This document shows positions 1-9,285 of a stretch of DNA of 20,227 bases, piece by piece (the first letter of the stretch is position 1; each line of letters begins with the position of its first letter). The stretch covers positions 1 to 20,227 of the forward strand of contig CAICTM010001964.1 of the NCBI GenBank assembly GCA_903772945.1, given 5' to 3'. Position numbers and translations under genes: made by a program. This stretch comes from Seminavis robusta. Its lineage: Eukaryota > Bacillariophyta > Bacillariophyceae > Naviculales > Naviculaceae. Under the pieces are notes generated by a model. It was not told the origin of the DNA. It did no database searches and worked only from the letters and a program-made list of their open reading frames with translations.

Positions 1-492
1 AAAAAAAGAGAGAGATTTTCGAGCGAATTGGATGATTTTGCGAACTTCGTGTTGTTGATGCCTTATTGTTGTAGTGGCTCCACTGCCTTCGCAATAAGTT
101 GTTGGGAATGCTAGGTCCTGAAGGCAATGGCTGTGGGCTTTGTGTTGGTCTCGTAGATGGTAGAGGACACATGCAAAAGCTCTTCTTGTTGCTCTGGTGA
201 AGGCTAGGGCTGTCAGAATTGACCAGAAGGGTGTTGACTTAGGACTTCAAAAAGAGCCTTGAAATCCTGTTGTCAAATTCCAATGAAATCAACTGTATCT
301 GTAGTGTAGCACTGGTTGTTGTAATGCAGAGAGCTCCTTGTCAGCCTGGAGACTCTCCTTCCCTTATAACTGCCTGAATTCTATGCGTTCTGTTATTCCA
401 ATAAGTTTCTAGAAGGTTCAGTTTCATACTGAAGTAGTGGACTGGTCTCGCTGAAACCCTTCATCAGGGGCAGCGGTAGTCAAGCAGTTCAG
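1..492. other. Non-coding stretch, no gene seen
   Basis: I see no open frame with recognisable protein features, no RNA gene and no clear repeat on either strand. It opens with a short A-rich/GA-rich run. It may be decayed repeat DNA belonging to what lies to the left of the window. Confidence 0.5.
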
Positions 493-622
493 GGAGCCTT
501 GTCGTGCTCCAGGAGTGTTCAACACTCCAGTAGGCCACAAACCAAGGACTTGGCCTTGTCAGTCAGACAGGAGGTACAGCAGAGCTCTCTGCTGGGCCTT
601 TTTGGCCGGCTCTCCTCAGGAG
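493..622. repeat. Cluster of six short inverted repeats
   Basis: Six small stem-loops lie almost end to end. GGAGC pairs with GCTCC (493-510, 8-nt loop). GGAGTGTT pairs with AACACTCC (512-528, 1-nt centre). CCAAG pairs with CTTGG (542-553). CAGCAGAG pairs with CTCTGCTG (577-594, 2-nt centre). GGCC pairs with GGCC across five T (595-607). CTCC pairs with GGAG (612-622). All pairings are read directly from the sequence. An overlapping 97-codon open frame has no protein-like features, so a structured non-coding or leader sequence is more likely. Function unknown. Confidence 0.6.
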
Positions 623-770
623 CTGGGGGCCTTCGTTTTTCAATCGTGCAGTGGCAGTCTGGAAACAGTACTATCTGCTACACCCTACTGCTTCTGCCCG
701 GCCTCAACAGGATTGGTAATCAACTGCTGCGGTATCAAAGGGGCTACAAGCTAATCAGGATCGATCTCAA

Positions 771-870
771 TCTTTCGTACTATTTTTCTTAACTATGGTA
801 GAAAGGACGATCCTTTCTTGCTGCTTTGGCTGGATATAAGCCAGCTGTGGGTGCTGGAGCTGTAGGCCAG
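771..870 (+). repeat. Diverged repeat, copy 1 (partner near 18772-18890)
   Basis: Positions 771-796 match 18772-18796 with two substitutions and one single-base gap. Further on, the segment around 820-855 (CTTTGG, GGATAT, CCA, CTGT, GG in order) resembles 18841-18890. Both copies are in the same orientation. The local order of matches suggests old copies of one dispersed repeat, perhaps a retroelement leader, but the alignment was made by eye. Confidence 0.4.
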
Positions 871-1150
871 CATAGCTGTTGGAGCTATCTCTGACGGATC
901 CAGAGCTCTCGCTCCTAGACTTTATCGCGAAGAAAGCTATCACTCTGGCTACGGCCATGATCAGCTTGCCGAGGGAGGTCCTGACGGTGTAAGCATCGGA
1001 TCCGACCTTATCCTTCAGCGGTATAATGAAACTCATAATATAATTGTGAGTCGTTCTGCCTTCCCTGACACCGTCTTCCACACAGCTCCATTTGAAGGAG
1101 TGATCCCTCGGGATGGCCAAGACGATGATCAGAGCTGCTGTTCCGACTAA
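866..1150 (+). other. Unrecognised open stretch without ATG
   Basis: A plus-strand frame is open for 94 codons after a TAG at 863 and ends with TAA at 1148-1150. It has no in-frame ATG. The opposite strand also carries a longer unrecognised frame (767-1252), with a hydrophobic run ALIIVLAI. Neither reads like a known family. Being just upstream of the copia pol, the stretch could be decayed gag or leader, but I see no gag signature. Confidence 0.2.
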
Positions 1151-1165
1151 AGCTCGATACAGAGA

Positions 1166-1727
1166 ATGAATTTCGCTGCTTGTACCGTGGACCCAGCGGG
1201 CGTCAGCGGGAGAACCAGCGAGGCAACTGCTATGAAGATTTCCAAAGACCAAGACTCACTATCAGTCGAAGAACAGAACCATCAAGTTGCGTTTGAGTTC
1301 CCAGGAGTGACAGATGCCGAACTCACAGGAGTGGCAGATGCCAAACTCTTGGCAGGAGGTTCGGTCAAGAACCTCATTCCTGATGGAGCCAACACAGTGT
1401 ATCTCGACGGTGGCAGTTCCATCCGAACCTGTCATGAACCACGACATGATTGTCCGCAAGCGGCTATCTGCCAGACCAATCGAGATGGCCACCAATGTTG
1501 GAAGCACCAAGCTTAACCAAGAAGGTGACACCCCTTACGGAAATGGTTATGCCAATCCAGGAGGCATCGCCAACATCACAGCTTTGTCTCTTGTTGTGGA
1601 TGACTGCGTCAGGGCACAGAATGGATCCTATGTCCTCATGGACTCAAGAGTCGACGACGCCATCTATCACTACCGCCCAACGGGGATCCATACCAGGTAA
1701 GGAAGGACCGCCAAAGGTCTGTATGGC
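1166..1727 (+). pseudogene. Ty1/copia protease and pre-integrase remnant
   Basis: This is the start of a decayed copia-type polyprotein. The frame starting at 1166 contains TVYLDGGSS, at the place of the retroviral-type aspartic protease motif (usually D-S/T-G-S/A); here the residue after Asp is Gly. The chain then continues in another frame (1314-1700) with a segment reading YGNGYANPGGIANITALS. That resembles the stretch downstream of the protease in diatom copia elements, where a 'G...W..P.GIANI.S' pattern is usual. At least one frameshift separates the two parts. A 24-bp imperfect tandem duplication (1302-1325 and 1326-1348) repeats eight residues just before the motif. No gag is visible upstream, so the element is 5' truncated or its gag is unrecognisable. 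Confidence 0.65.
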
Positions 1728-2825
1728 GTGCTGATTGAGCAAGCGCTACTGGATCACATGGCCCAACTTAACCAGTTTTCACCGGAGTTCCAGTATTTGG
1801 TCCAGACGGTGGGGGGCAACCTCGAAGGCTTTACCAAAAAGCAAGCCAAGGGTGCATTTCTCGCAAGAAATCGTTACCACAACCTCCAGCGCACATCTTT
1901 GGAGGGATAACGAAACATGATCAGGACTGGTCAAATTCGCGACTGTTCCGTCAAGCTGGAGGACATCGATCACGCCGAATTAATTTTCGGCAGCGACATG
2001 GGCAAGGCCAAGGGGTCTACTACACGCAGACGCCCACCACCAGTGACCGACAGTATTCATACTGTTCCGGATGAGCTGGTGGCACCACACAGGTTCTTGA
2101 CCGGATGCATGGATGTGTTTTATGTCTGTGAGATTGCTTTTCTAGCATTCACCGACTTGCAAATCCGACACCGCGAATCAGCCTACCTGACCAACAGGAA
2201 GGGAAAATCTTTCTATACCGCCATTTGACAAGATTTTTGATCGGTACGGACATAATGATTTCAAGATCAAAGAAATCCAGTGCGACCTGGAGTTCAAGAG
2301 CCTGATGGATCCTGTCAAGAACGACATGGAGCTCAAGCTCAACCATGGAGCGGCTCAGACTCACAGTGGTCCCGCCGAGCGCAACATCCGAACCTTGAAG
2401 GAGCGCATCCGCGCAGCCTGGCATTCAACCCCGTTCATGGTGATGCCAAAGCTGATGATTGTGGAATTGGTGTACGATGTTAACTGTAAACTCAACCTCT
2501 TCCCGCGCTTGATGGAATCTCTAAAGTGTAATCCTCCCTAGGCAGATCTTTGGAGGTCCGGACCACAAGCTACAAGATATTCAGTACACTTTTGGGAGCT
2601 AATGTCTCGCTTCCTACGAACCAGACAAGCTCAATTCCATGGAGCCCAGGCGATTGGATTGCATCTATTTCCGTCCATTGATGGACAACACCCAAGGTGG
2701 ACACAGTGTGATGGACCTCGTCACTTTTGAGGTGATCACGCGACAGCATGTCCGCATCCTGCCGATGCGTCGCTCGGTCATTGATGCTGTCGAAAGAAGG
2801 CATACGGTGAGGGTAAGAAACCACT
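1728..2825 (+). pseudogene. Ty1/copia integrase remnant
   Basis: The integrase would insert element cDNA into the genome. The pre-integrase region (GFTKKQAKGAFLARNRYHN, about 1830-1885) leads into the frame beginning at 1917. The catalytic triad is still readable. Asp is at 2112-2114 (CMDVFYV), a second Asp at 2284-2286 (QCDLEFKSL), and Glu at 2377-2379 within AERNIRTLKER. The segments sit in different frames: a TGA at 2226-2228 ends the first and the second begins by about 2240. After the core, IPWSPGDW (about 2635-2655) fits the region downstream of the integrase core. Several stops and frameshifts make this a pseudogene. Family assignment is strong because the order and spacing of motifs follow copia pol. 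Confidence 0.85.
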
Positions 2826-2946
2826 AATCTTTCTCAACCGTGACTTTGTGGAATTTTTAACTGTAGGTTTGCCTGGAGGAGTGGATGGTGTCAATTGAAA
2901 TGAGAGCTACCTCCAATTCTATGGAGACTCTTCGGACGAAGATTCA

Positions 2947-3503
2947 GTGGAATCCACGGAATCAGATGAAGATGAAGATTCTGAGGATGGGAACGCCCCA
3001 GGGCTAGTACCAAGAGCATCCAAACAGTATGCCAACGACATTGACTCCGATGAAGAAAGGAGAAAGAGGGAATTCAAGGAATCCCAACAAGCACAAGTCC
3101 AGACACCCCTACAGTTGAAGAGACAGCACCAACAGTGGATACAAATGATGGAAACCTCGCTGTGCCAGCCAAGGCTTCCAAACTCCCCTCGAGTTGGATT
3201 AGACGCTCAGCTCGGATTGCTACAGCCGAAGGAAAGAAAGGAGTGACCTTCGTCAAAGATGACGAAGCGAAGCAACCACTACTGTATGAGACAGAGACAA
3301 GCAAGCACCTCGCTTTGTTCATGGACTCCTGCAATCACAGGAGTGGCACAGCAGAAGTCAAGGATGAGAGCAGCCATGCCCAACGGCATCTTCTACCCAA
3401 GGGTCTGAAAGTGGTGGGCAACAAAGCCAGAAAGGCGGCGCTCAAAGAGATGGACCAGCTCCACAGCAGAGTCTGCTACAGTCCAGTCGACCCAAAAAAA
3501 TGA
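2947..3503 (+). pseudogene. Ty1/copia integrase-RT linker remnant
   Basis: This is the variable connector between integrase and reverse transcriptase. The frame from 2947 is strongly acidic (ESTESDEDEDSEDGN) and then charged and glutamine-rich. The following frame (3135-3503) runs to KEMDQLHSR, which precedes the RT fingers. Acidic linkers of this kind are usual at this position in copia pol. Two frames are used and stops interrupt the path into RT near 3502. No enzymatic motif is expected here. Confidence 0.6.
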
Positions 3504-4222
3504 AGTGATTCTGAATTGAAAAAGGCACAAATGGCATTCATGTTTGTGATTGAGAAAAGGGATGGCACGGTCAAGCCCCGTGCAGTCCCTAACATGGGAA
3601 ACCTACAAGGGTGTACCATCAGAAAGAAGATGCAAGAAGCCCAACAGTTTCCATTGAGGGTTTGATGTTATTCATGTGTGTCGATGCATCCAAAGATAGG
3701 GATGTGATGTCCCTGGATGGTTCCAATGCGTTCATCCAAACCCAAATGCCAAAAGTCAAACAAGGTGAAGACAGGGTCCTCGTGATCATTGAGGGAACCC
3801 TTGCATATTTACTTGTCGAAATTGATGCTGACACATATGCCTCTTTCCTAACCTGCAAAAAGGGACGTCCTGTCCTCCATGTTGTCGTGGAGAGAGCCAT
3901 TTATGGGATGGTTTTGGCAGCACTTCTTTGGTACAAGCTATTCAGAAGTGTCCTCGAACAAATTGGATTTGTGTTCACCCCATACGATCCTTGTGTGGCC
4001 AACCGGATGACCGAAGGCTACCAACTAACAATTCGATTCCATGTTGTTGATTTGATGTCAAGCCACAGAATGAAGTGGGTGAATGACCGGACTTTGGAAT
4101 GGGTCAATGGAAGGTATGGAACCTATGGAGCAGTCAAGGCAACCGGTGGTCCCAAGCATGACTACTTGGGGATGACGGTGGACTTTTCTGATCAAGGCAA
4201 GGTAGTCATTGAACTGAATTGA
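3504..4222 (+). pseudogene. Ty1/copia reverse transcriptase with altered active site
   Basis: RNA-dependent DNA polymerase of the copia element. The fingers begin near 3530 (MAFMFVIEKRDGTVKPRAV), followed by a frameshift near 3605 into a 203-codon frame (3611-4222). That frame shows LDGSNAFIQ at the motif-A position, then AIYGM..AALLWYK, and later KHDYLGMTVDFS. These are standard copia RT landmarks in the right order. The catalytic pair that normally reads VDD is FHVVDLMSSH here. The first Asp position (codon 4046-4048) is GTT, valine, while the second Asp (4049-4051) remains. This substitution alone should inactivate the polymerase. Confidence 0.9.
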
Positions 4223-5040
4223 CTATCTTAGGAAGATGATCTTGGAGTTTCCGGTGGACTTCGAGCAATTGAAGAAGGTGTCCAGCGCGGCACCTTCCGA
4301 TTTATTCAGTTCTGGTGATGGGGCTGCTTTGGACGACAAGACCAGAGAAATCTATCACACCAACGCAGCCAAGCTGTTGTTCGTGTGCAAGAGGGCAAGA
4401 CCAGATGTCCAAACACTGACAATTGTTCTCTGTAAACGTGTGAGGAATCCCACAGTTGATGACTGGGCAAGTTGATTCAAGGATTGAAGTTCCTCGACCA
4501 AACAGTGGAGGACAAGTTGCTACTCCACGTTGATAATATCCGTGTCATCACTTGGTGGGTGGATGCATCATTTGCAGTCCATCTTGATTACCGTTCCCAT
4601 ACATGGGGAGTCATGTCCTTTGGAAATGGCGCGGTGCTGTCTGTATCTGCGAAACAGAAGCTCAACTCAAAAAGCAGCACTGAAGCGGAGCTGATTGGTG
4701 CATACGACGTCATGTCTCCAATGTTGTGGCCCAGTTGTTCCTTGAAGAGCAGTGGATCGTTGTGAAGAGACACACATCCTCATGCAAGACAACAAAAGCA
4801 CGATCATCCTTGGCAGAGAATGGCAAAGGCAGTTCGGGCAAAAGGACTCGGGCCATCAAACATTCGTTTCTTTTTCATTCACGATCAAGATTGGAAAAGG
4901 AAAACCTCAGAGTTGTGTACTGCGCAACTTGGAAATGCGTGGAGATTGTTTCACGAGCCCCTTCAGGGCAAGCTCTTATCATGAGCACAGGGCTTTCATC
5001 ATGGGGCATCCCCCCCTTGTTTGATTTCCTAAATTATTTG
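4223..5040 (+). pseudogene. Ty1/copia RNase H and C-terminus remnant
   Basis: RNase H would remove the RNA template during cDNA synthesis. After a TGA at 4220-4222 the path continues at 4236-4475 (PDVQTLTIVLCKRVRNPTVDDW), a classic lead-in. After a frame change it runs through 4472-4765, with WWVDASFAVHLDYRSHTWG (catalytic Asp in VDAS) and SKSSTEAELIGAYD (Glu). A further frame (4752-5024) carries QDNKSTIIL (Asp), then SGHQTF and AFIMGHPPLV. The domain therefore spans at least three frames. Just beyond, MQECVGG (about 5070-5088) resembles the polyprotein end of diatom copia elements. Confidence 0.85.
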
Positions 5041-5080
5041 TTCGTTCCCACGGTAGCCACTAGGGCACCATGCAGGAGTG

Positions 5081-5315
5081 TGTTGGAGGAAAAATATACT
5101 GACACCATCTTTACTATTTATCGTGTATTAATCATCTAGTCCGGTTCGCATGCAAATTCATCGTGCAAGGAACCAAGGGAGTTTTAGGTCTAAAGTGTTG
5201 CGGGGGTCCTTATATCCATTCAATCACAAGAATTGCTATGCACCACCAGAAAATCCTCACTTTTTGCTTTTCAGTTAATCTAAAACCAAATTACTCCCAA
5301 TAAGCTGTCAGAAAA
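5081..5315 (+). repeat. Possible 3' LTR of the copia element, truncated
   Basis: TGTTGG at 5081 coincides with the end of the polyprotein signature, which is where copia 3' LTRs usually start. No matching 5' LTR is visible in 1-1160 and no clear CA-ended terminus is seen before the next element begins at 5316, so the call is positional. The stretch has no open frame of interest. Confidence 0.4.
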
Positions 5316-5539
5316 TTGGGTATCCATTTCCGGAACGCAGGTGATGACCTGTGGATGTAGAGATGTACTTGAGTTGTAGGTGAGGAGCGCGGGAATTAAT
5401 TTTGCAAATTGTGAGATGGTCTTCTCGGCAACCATGATTAGGGTCATAGTTGCGAGAACCCATCAGGGTTCAAGTTTCCACGCTGCGGGGCGTGGAAACT
5501 CGGACGGGGGGGTTCCCCAGGCGTGCTGCTGCTCAACAC
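5316..5539 (+). repeat. 224-bp direct repeat, copy A (left end of recombinase retroelement)
   Basis: It begins TTGGGTATCC and ends CTCAACAC, and matches 11613-11836 in the same orientation at a constant overall offset of 6297. Only four differences are visible: two substitutions and two single-base indels, one in a G run. It contains two perfect stem-loops, GAACCC/GGGTTC at 5456-5471 and a 10-bp stem at 5473-5482/5491-5500. With copy B it brackets the gag-RT-RNase H-recombinase block, so it behaves like a long terminal repeat. The reverse strand is the element's sense strand. Confidence 0.9.
5456..5500 (+). other. Two adjacent stem-loops inside repeat copy A
   Basis: GAACCC (5456-5461), loop ATCA, GGGTTC (5466-5471) is immediately followed by AGTTTCCACG (5473-5482), loop CTGCGGGG, CGTGGAAACT (5491-5500). 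Both stems are perfect. Copy B keeps the first intact and has one mismatch at the loop-closing pair of the second. Possible roles include cDNA circle handling or recombinase binding, but this is inference. Confidence 0.75.
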
Positions 5540-5561
5540 CGAGCGCAGAAAGCTGCGCTCG
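5540..5561 (+). other. Boundary hairpin next to repeat copy A
   Basis: CGAGCGCAG, loop AAAG, CTGCGCTCG is a perfect 9-bp stem that starts at the first base after the end of the direct repeat. It lies between the repeat and the recombinase stop, on the element-interior side. Confidence 0.8.
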
Positions 5562-5582
5562 CCCAGAGCAGCTAGACACGAA

Positions 5583-6830
5583 CTAGAGAGGATTAGGTGA
5601 GTGGAAGACTCGGCCATTTATGAGCCGACCGTCTCCATCCCGGGGTACCATTCGGGACTGGGAGTCCCGGATGGATCCCACAGGCAAAGGGGTCCCGGGA
5701 ATGTGATGTTCCACGGGACAGCCTTGAGTCGTGCAACCCAAAAGCCAAAGGCAGAACAGGGAGGGAGCGGAGCGGGGTGGGGAGAAGTTACCCCCTGTCC
5801 AGGTGGAGGCAGGACAGGGGGCGAGGACTAGGGGTAGGTTAGTTCGTAGAGTTCTTCGTGGAGAAGAATCTCGTTGAAGTGTTGGGGCGCTTGCGCGGGA
5901 GAGGTGGCGATCGTAGGTGCCTCCCGGGAAGTTGTACGCCCATGGTCCAACATTGTTGGAGTAGTGGTGGGTGGCGGCAGTGGCTTGGATGTGCATGTAG
6001 CGGAGCATGGCATCGGACTTCCAGCGGCCGAGAAGGCGGATGGCATCGAGTCCACATGGCGCAGAGAAGGGCTGTGGCACCACCAGGACGGAGGGAGCGG
6101 GCAGAGACGTTGTCAGGGTTGATGCCGGTGTCGTGGGAGATGAGGGCCGCAGCGTGGCGGAGGGCGTTGGTGATGAACTGGGGCTTCACAGGATACCACC
6201 GGTTGCGGGCCGCATTGAAGTGGTTGAAGAGGGGAGTATCGGCGTCGGCACCGTTGGTACGGAGGTGGTAGACCACACGCGCGAGGGACGTTCACCGGGC
6301 AAAGCCACGGATCAGAGGTCGGGCGGTGGCCCACGGACTCGCCACGGACAGCATTCTTTTGGTCAGTGAACGTAAACGTGGCATCGGTGAGGCACGCGTG
6401 GTTTTTCACGTCATTCAAAGAGATGGTGTCTCCGCGGACTTGGAGGCCGCCGCGGACAGTGAAGGAGACATCACAGAGGCGAAAGGCTTGGCTTCGGGAT
6501 TCAAGGTTCCCGGTATCCAGTACTCCGCAGGGCATAGGAGCCAGAAGAAGGCCAGGATGCAGAGGTCGCGGACGTGGCGGTTGAGGGTTCCCCAGGTGGC
6601 GACGTCGTGGTCCAGGGCATCGAGCATAGCTCGGAGGATGGAGAGGTTGACAGGGTAGGCGCGGTCAGGGGGTCCATCTTCATCCCTGAGTCCTTTGAGG
6701 AAAGCAGCGAGTATTGGATGGTTGTGGTCGGATCCAGCTTTGAGCTTTCGGGGATCCGGGTGACCCAGGTCGGTGATCCCCTTGCCCGACGGCAAGAGGG
6801 CCTTGTCCACTGAGTCAGCTCGGACATTGT
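5583..6830 (-). pseudogene. Tyrosine recombinase (integrase) of a DIRS-like retroelement, frameshifted
   Basis: A tyrosine recombinase would integrate the element's circular cDNA by strand exchange. Reading right to left, the core-binding part (about 6415-6810) ends with HVRDLCILAFFWLLCPAEY. The catalytic part follows in other frames: RLCDVSFTVRGG (about 6455-6490), VVYHLRTNGADADTPLF (about 6230-6276), then the Arg box SARSLRPGGATALLCA (about 6060-6110). After one more frameshift comes LLGRWKSDAMLRYMHIQA (about 5980-6035), with GRW and the Tyr nucleophile codon at 5997-5999. At least three frameshifts separate these blocks, so the product is not functional as sequenced. The position after RNase H matches DIRS/Ngaro-type elements. 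The reading ends at 5583, followed by the boundary hairpin and repeat copy A. Confidence 0.88.
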
Positions 6831-7990
6831 TAGACTCGTGGTAACGGTTTCCGAAGACAAGGAGGTAGCAGGCTTGGACTCTTGGTCAGGGATATCACAG
6901 AGGGATGGAGTTGACGCTGAGGCCTGCGCAGAAGTCACACCATCGTCCGAAGGTCCGGTCGCGGGCGGCGGCCGTCTTGGAGACAATGTTTTTGGAAGCA
7001 GTCTGCAGCGCAAGGCGGAGATCAACTGTGAACTGACCTCGGGTGGCAGAGTCAACACCTGCCAGGGTCTGTTCTGCGGATAGCGCTGTTTAAAGTGGGC
7101 GAGAAGGTCAGGCAGGGTGAGGTGTTGCAGGCGCGACGCATCATCAGCCATCGCGTGGCAGGACCCGGGATGTAGGACGAGAGGGCGCAGTAGCGGTGCT
7201 CTCGCTGGTGTCGGCAGGCGTAGTTGCAGAGGAATGCCGCAGAACCATCTGAGGTGACCGCACCTTTGGAGACTCTGGAGACGGCTGGGGTATTGTCCGA
7301 GAGAGTGTAGAGGGTGGCGTAGGTGACGCAGTGCCGCGCTGCTTGCAAGGAGTGCTGCGCAAGGATGGCTGCTTGCTCGAGGTCACTGTTGGTGACGGTT
7401 CCGTTCACGGTGTCCGTAGACACGAGCTGAGCCTGCACATCGGGAGGGAACAGGAACCTCCAGAGGTAGGGAGTTTCCTTGGAGTCAAAGTAGACACCAC
7501 CCATTCCAGCCTTGCGGCGTCGTGGCCCAAGAAGGATGGGTCCTGGGGACGATCTCAGCCAGGTGAGTTGGGCGGTGGCAGGGCTGGCAGCCAGATCAGC
7601 AAAGGCATCGATGTGGGATCTCAGCGCGGTATTGATCCGGATCCTTCCTCCTTTGGACTTCGTGAGGGCGAGCTGGAGTCGCGCTGAAGAGTCCACGGAA
7701 CCCCGGATGGCAACAGAGACAAGCGCAGCTTGCCGAGGATTTTGCATCCAACGCTTGTGGCTGACTCTGCGACACCCGGCTAGTTCCTTGAAGATGTCAG
7801 CGAGCGCTTGCTTCCGGTGGGGAGGGAGTTCTAACCAGAGTCTGTCGTAGGGTGTCGATGATCCATCCCAGAATGAGTTTTCGAGCAGCCCAGCTTCCAT
7901 CACCTTGCAGGAGTTTCTTGAGCGAGACAGCCTCATTTCGGTGTTTCTCGCTGAGGTTGGGGCGAGCAAGGATCTCGTCGATGGCATGGA
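6831..7990 (-). pseudogene. RNase H and connection domain of the recombinase retroelement
   Basis: This follows the reverse transcriptase in a shared polyprotein. The long minus frame (7052-7987) contains the connection region (LPPHRKQALADIFKELAGCR), GMGGVYFD with YLWRFLFPPDVQ, then LYTLSDNTPAVSRVSKG (the Asp of an RNase H motif) and SSYIPGPA. A frameshift near 7151 moves into MADDASRLQHLTLPDLLAHF and PQNRPWQVLTLPPEVSSQL, the usual bridge toward the recombinase. The first catalytic Asp region is odd. The frame reads LGPRRRKAG, but the adjacent frame reads G-H-D-A-A at 7513-7527. A pair of opposite single-base indels would have removed the Asp (GAC, complement of 7519-7521) while keeping the flanking frame. 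Confidence 0.85.
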
Positions 7991-8700
7991 GCAAGTGCCT
8001 GCGTAGCGCTTTCATACGGGTCTTTCCTCCTTGGCCTAGTTGGATGAAGTCGTCAACGAACACATCATTCCGCCCGATGGGCTGGAGCAGAGGTCTGTCG
8101 AGGTCCCGCGAAGTGGTCCGGCTCGGCCTCCAGGGGGGAGGTGGCTATCTCCAAGGAGTTCTTGCGTTGACGCATGGTCCTCCTTTTCTGTGGTCTAGGA
8201 GTGGTGGAGGGTCCAGTTCATCCATTCCTCGTCGTGATGCTCAAGCCTGTCGGAGGACAGGCTCTGGGGACTTCAGGAAGCGTTCATTTGCTCGGTCGCA
8301 GGTTAGTCTCTGACATGCCACTGAAAGTAAGGCGGCGACTCGACCCATCCCATGGTGCATGACATGGGACGGCCACCGTTGGGGCTCACCTTCGTAGCGA
8401 GGCAGCACCAGCGCGAGTCGGATACAGTCGGAAGAGTTCAGGAACATGCGGTAAAAGCCATCCTTGATGTCATGATTTGCAGAGGCGGACGGGTCCAAAC
8501 TTGGGGTTTGCGTGACGCACATCGTACAGGATGCGCGGCAGGGCATTTGCAAATTTCATGGCCTCGGGCGCGTGCGTGATGTGATGTGGTTTCGTTTACG
8601 TAGGCGCCATCCCAGTTCCAGGGTGGTCAGCTGATGAGTCGGGGTTTTCGGTCTCGTTCCACCTTTACCGCAGCGGCAGACTAGAATGAAGGGAGGGTTC
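7797..8700 (-). pseudogene. Reverse transcriptase of the recombinase retroelement
   Basis: RNA-dependent DNA polymerase. Reading right to left: AMKFANALPRILYDVRHANP and KFGPV (about 8482-8560) are fingers. After a frameshift comes HDIKDGFYRMFLNSSD (about 8425-8472), motif A with its Asp at 8469-8471. LALVLPRYEGEPQ follows in the same frame. After further frame changes, FVDDFIQLGQGGKTR (8020-8060) is motif C with both Asp codons intact (8049-8054). Unlike the copia RT in this window, the catalytic residues survive and the damage is in reading frame. The wording resembles the RTs paired with tyrosine recombinases in stramenopile genomes. The N-terminal limit near 8700 is approximate. Confidence 0.87.
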
Positions 8701-9285
8701 ATCCTTGAAGAGGTCGAATGGAAGGACAGCCCAGAACTTGTTCTCGATAACTCGGAAAATTACTCAACGGAGGAAGTCGGAATGCTCGATAGCAGATTTG
8801 TGGCAGCAGCGGCGGATGCATTCCTCCTTCTTTCCGTCGTCCAGGGAGTGATTCGTTTTGTACGGGGACCCATGGTCTCTCCAGTGGCGAGAGCAAGGGG
8901 ATGGCAGGGATGGTCGACATCTTCCAGGTCGGAGTCACTTAGGTAAGAGCGCCCTCTGAAGTGGTGAAAAAGGTCTCCCACGTCTCTGCCTTCTGAGTAG
9001 GCTGAGCAAAGGTTTTGGACTAACGTACCTAGTCTGTCATTTCGGATTGATCTGGTATCAACGGCAGGGCTAGTAGTTTTAGTGGTGTTTGATGTAGAGG
9101 ATGAAGGCGGTCAGCGTTTCTTAGGTGATCCGGGCAGTAGGCCAGCGACCGCTTGATGATGGAACATTGACAGCGAGGCCGCGTGTGAGAGGGCGTGAAT
9201 TGAATGGTAGAAATTTCGTGTGAAGGTGTTTGCGAGCAGGAGTGCTCCTGTAGTCCTTGGAGGTTTCACAGGAGAGACAACGCGA
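8701..9285 (-). other. Inter-domain region between gag and RT, no motif seen
   Basis: Short minus frames (8699-8938 and 8760-8981) are open but carry nothing I recognise. By position this should be the gag C-terminus, a protease if the element has one, or a spacer before RT. I see no aspartic protease motif. Confidence 0.35.

Noticed and set aside
767..1252. 161-codon minus-strand open frame
   Set aside because: No recognisable motif, overlaps an equally open plus frame, and its right end runs into the copia protease region on the other strand. Kept only as a note.
5316..5539. Possible structured RNA gene (snRNA, tRNA or hammerhead ribozyme) in the 224-bp repeat
   Set aside because: Hairpins are present, but I find no tRNA T-arm geometry, no U-snRNA signature, and CTGATG on the minus strand is not followed by the conserved hammerhead core.
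5583..6110. Prokaryotic-type integron or phage integrase
   Set aside because: The recombinase wording is shared with phage integrases, but it follows RT and RNase H on the same strand in the order of a DIRS-like retroelement, and the surroundings are eukaryotic.
5858..6271. Plus-strand frames of 76-137 codons across 5.6-7.1 kb
   Set aside because: They lie antisense to the clear recombinase and RNase H motifs and have no protein-like features of their own.
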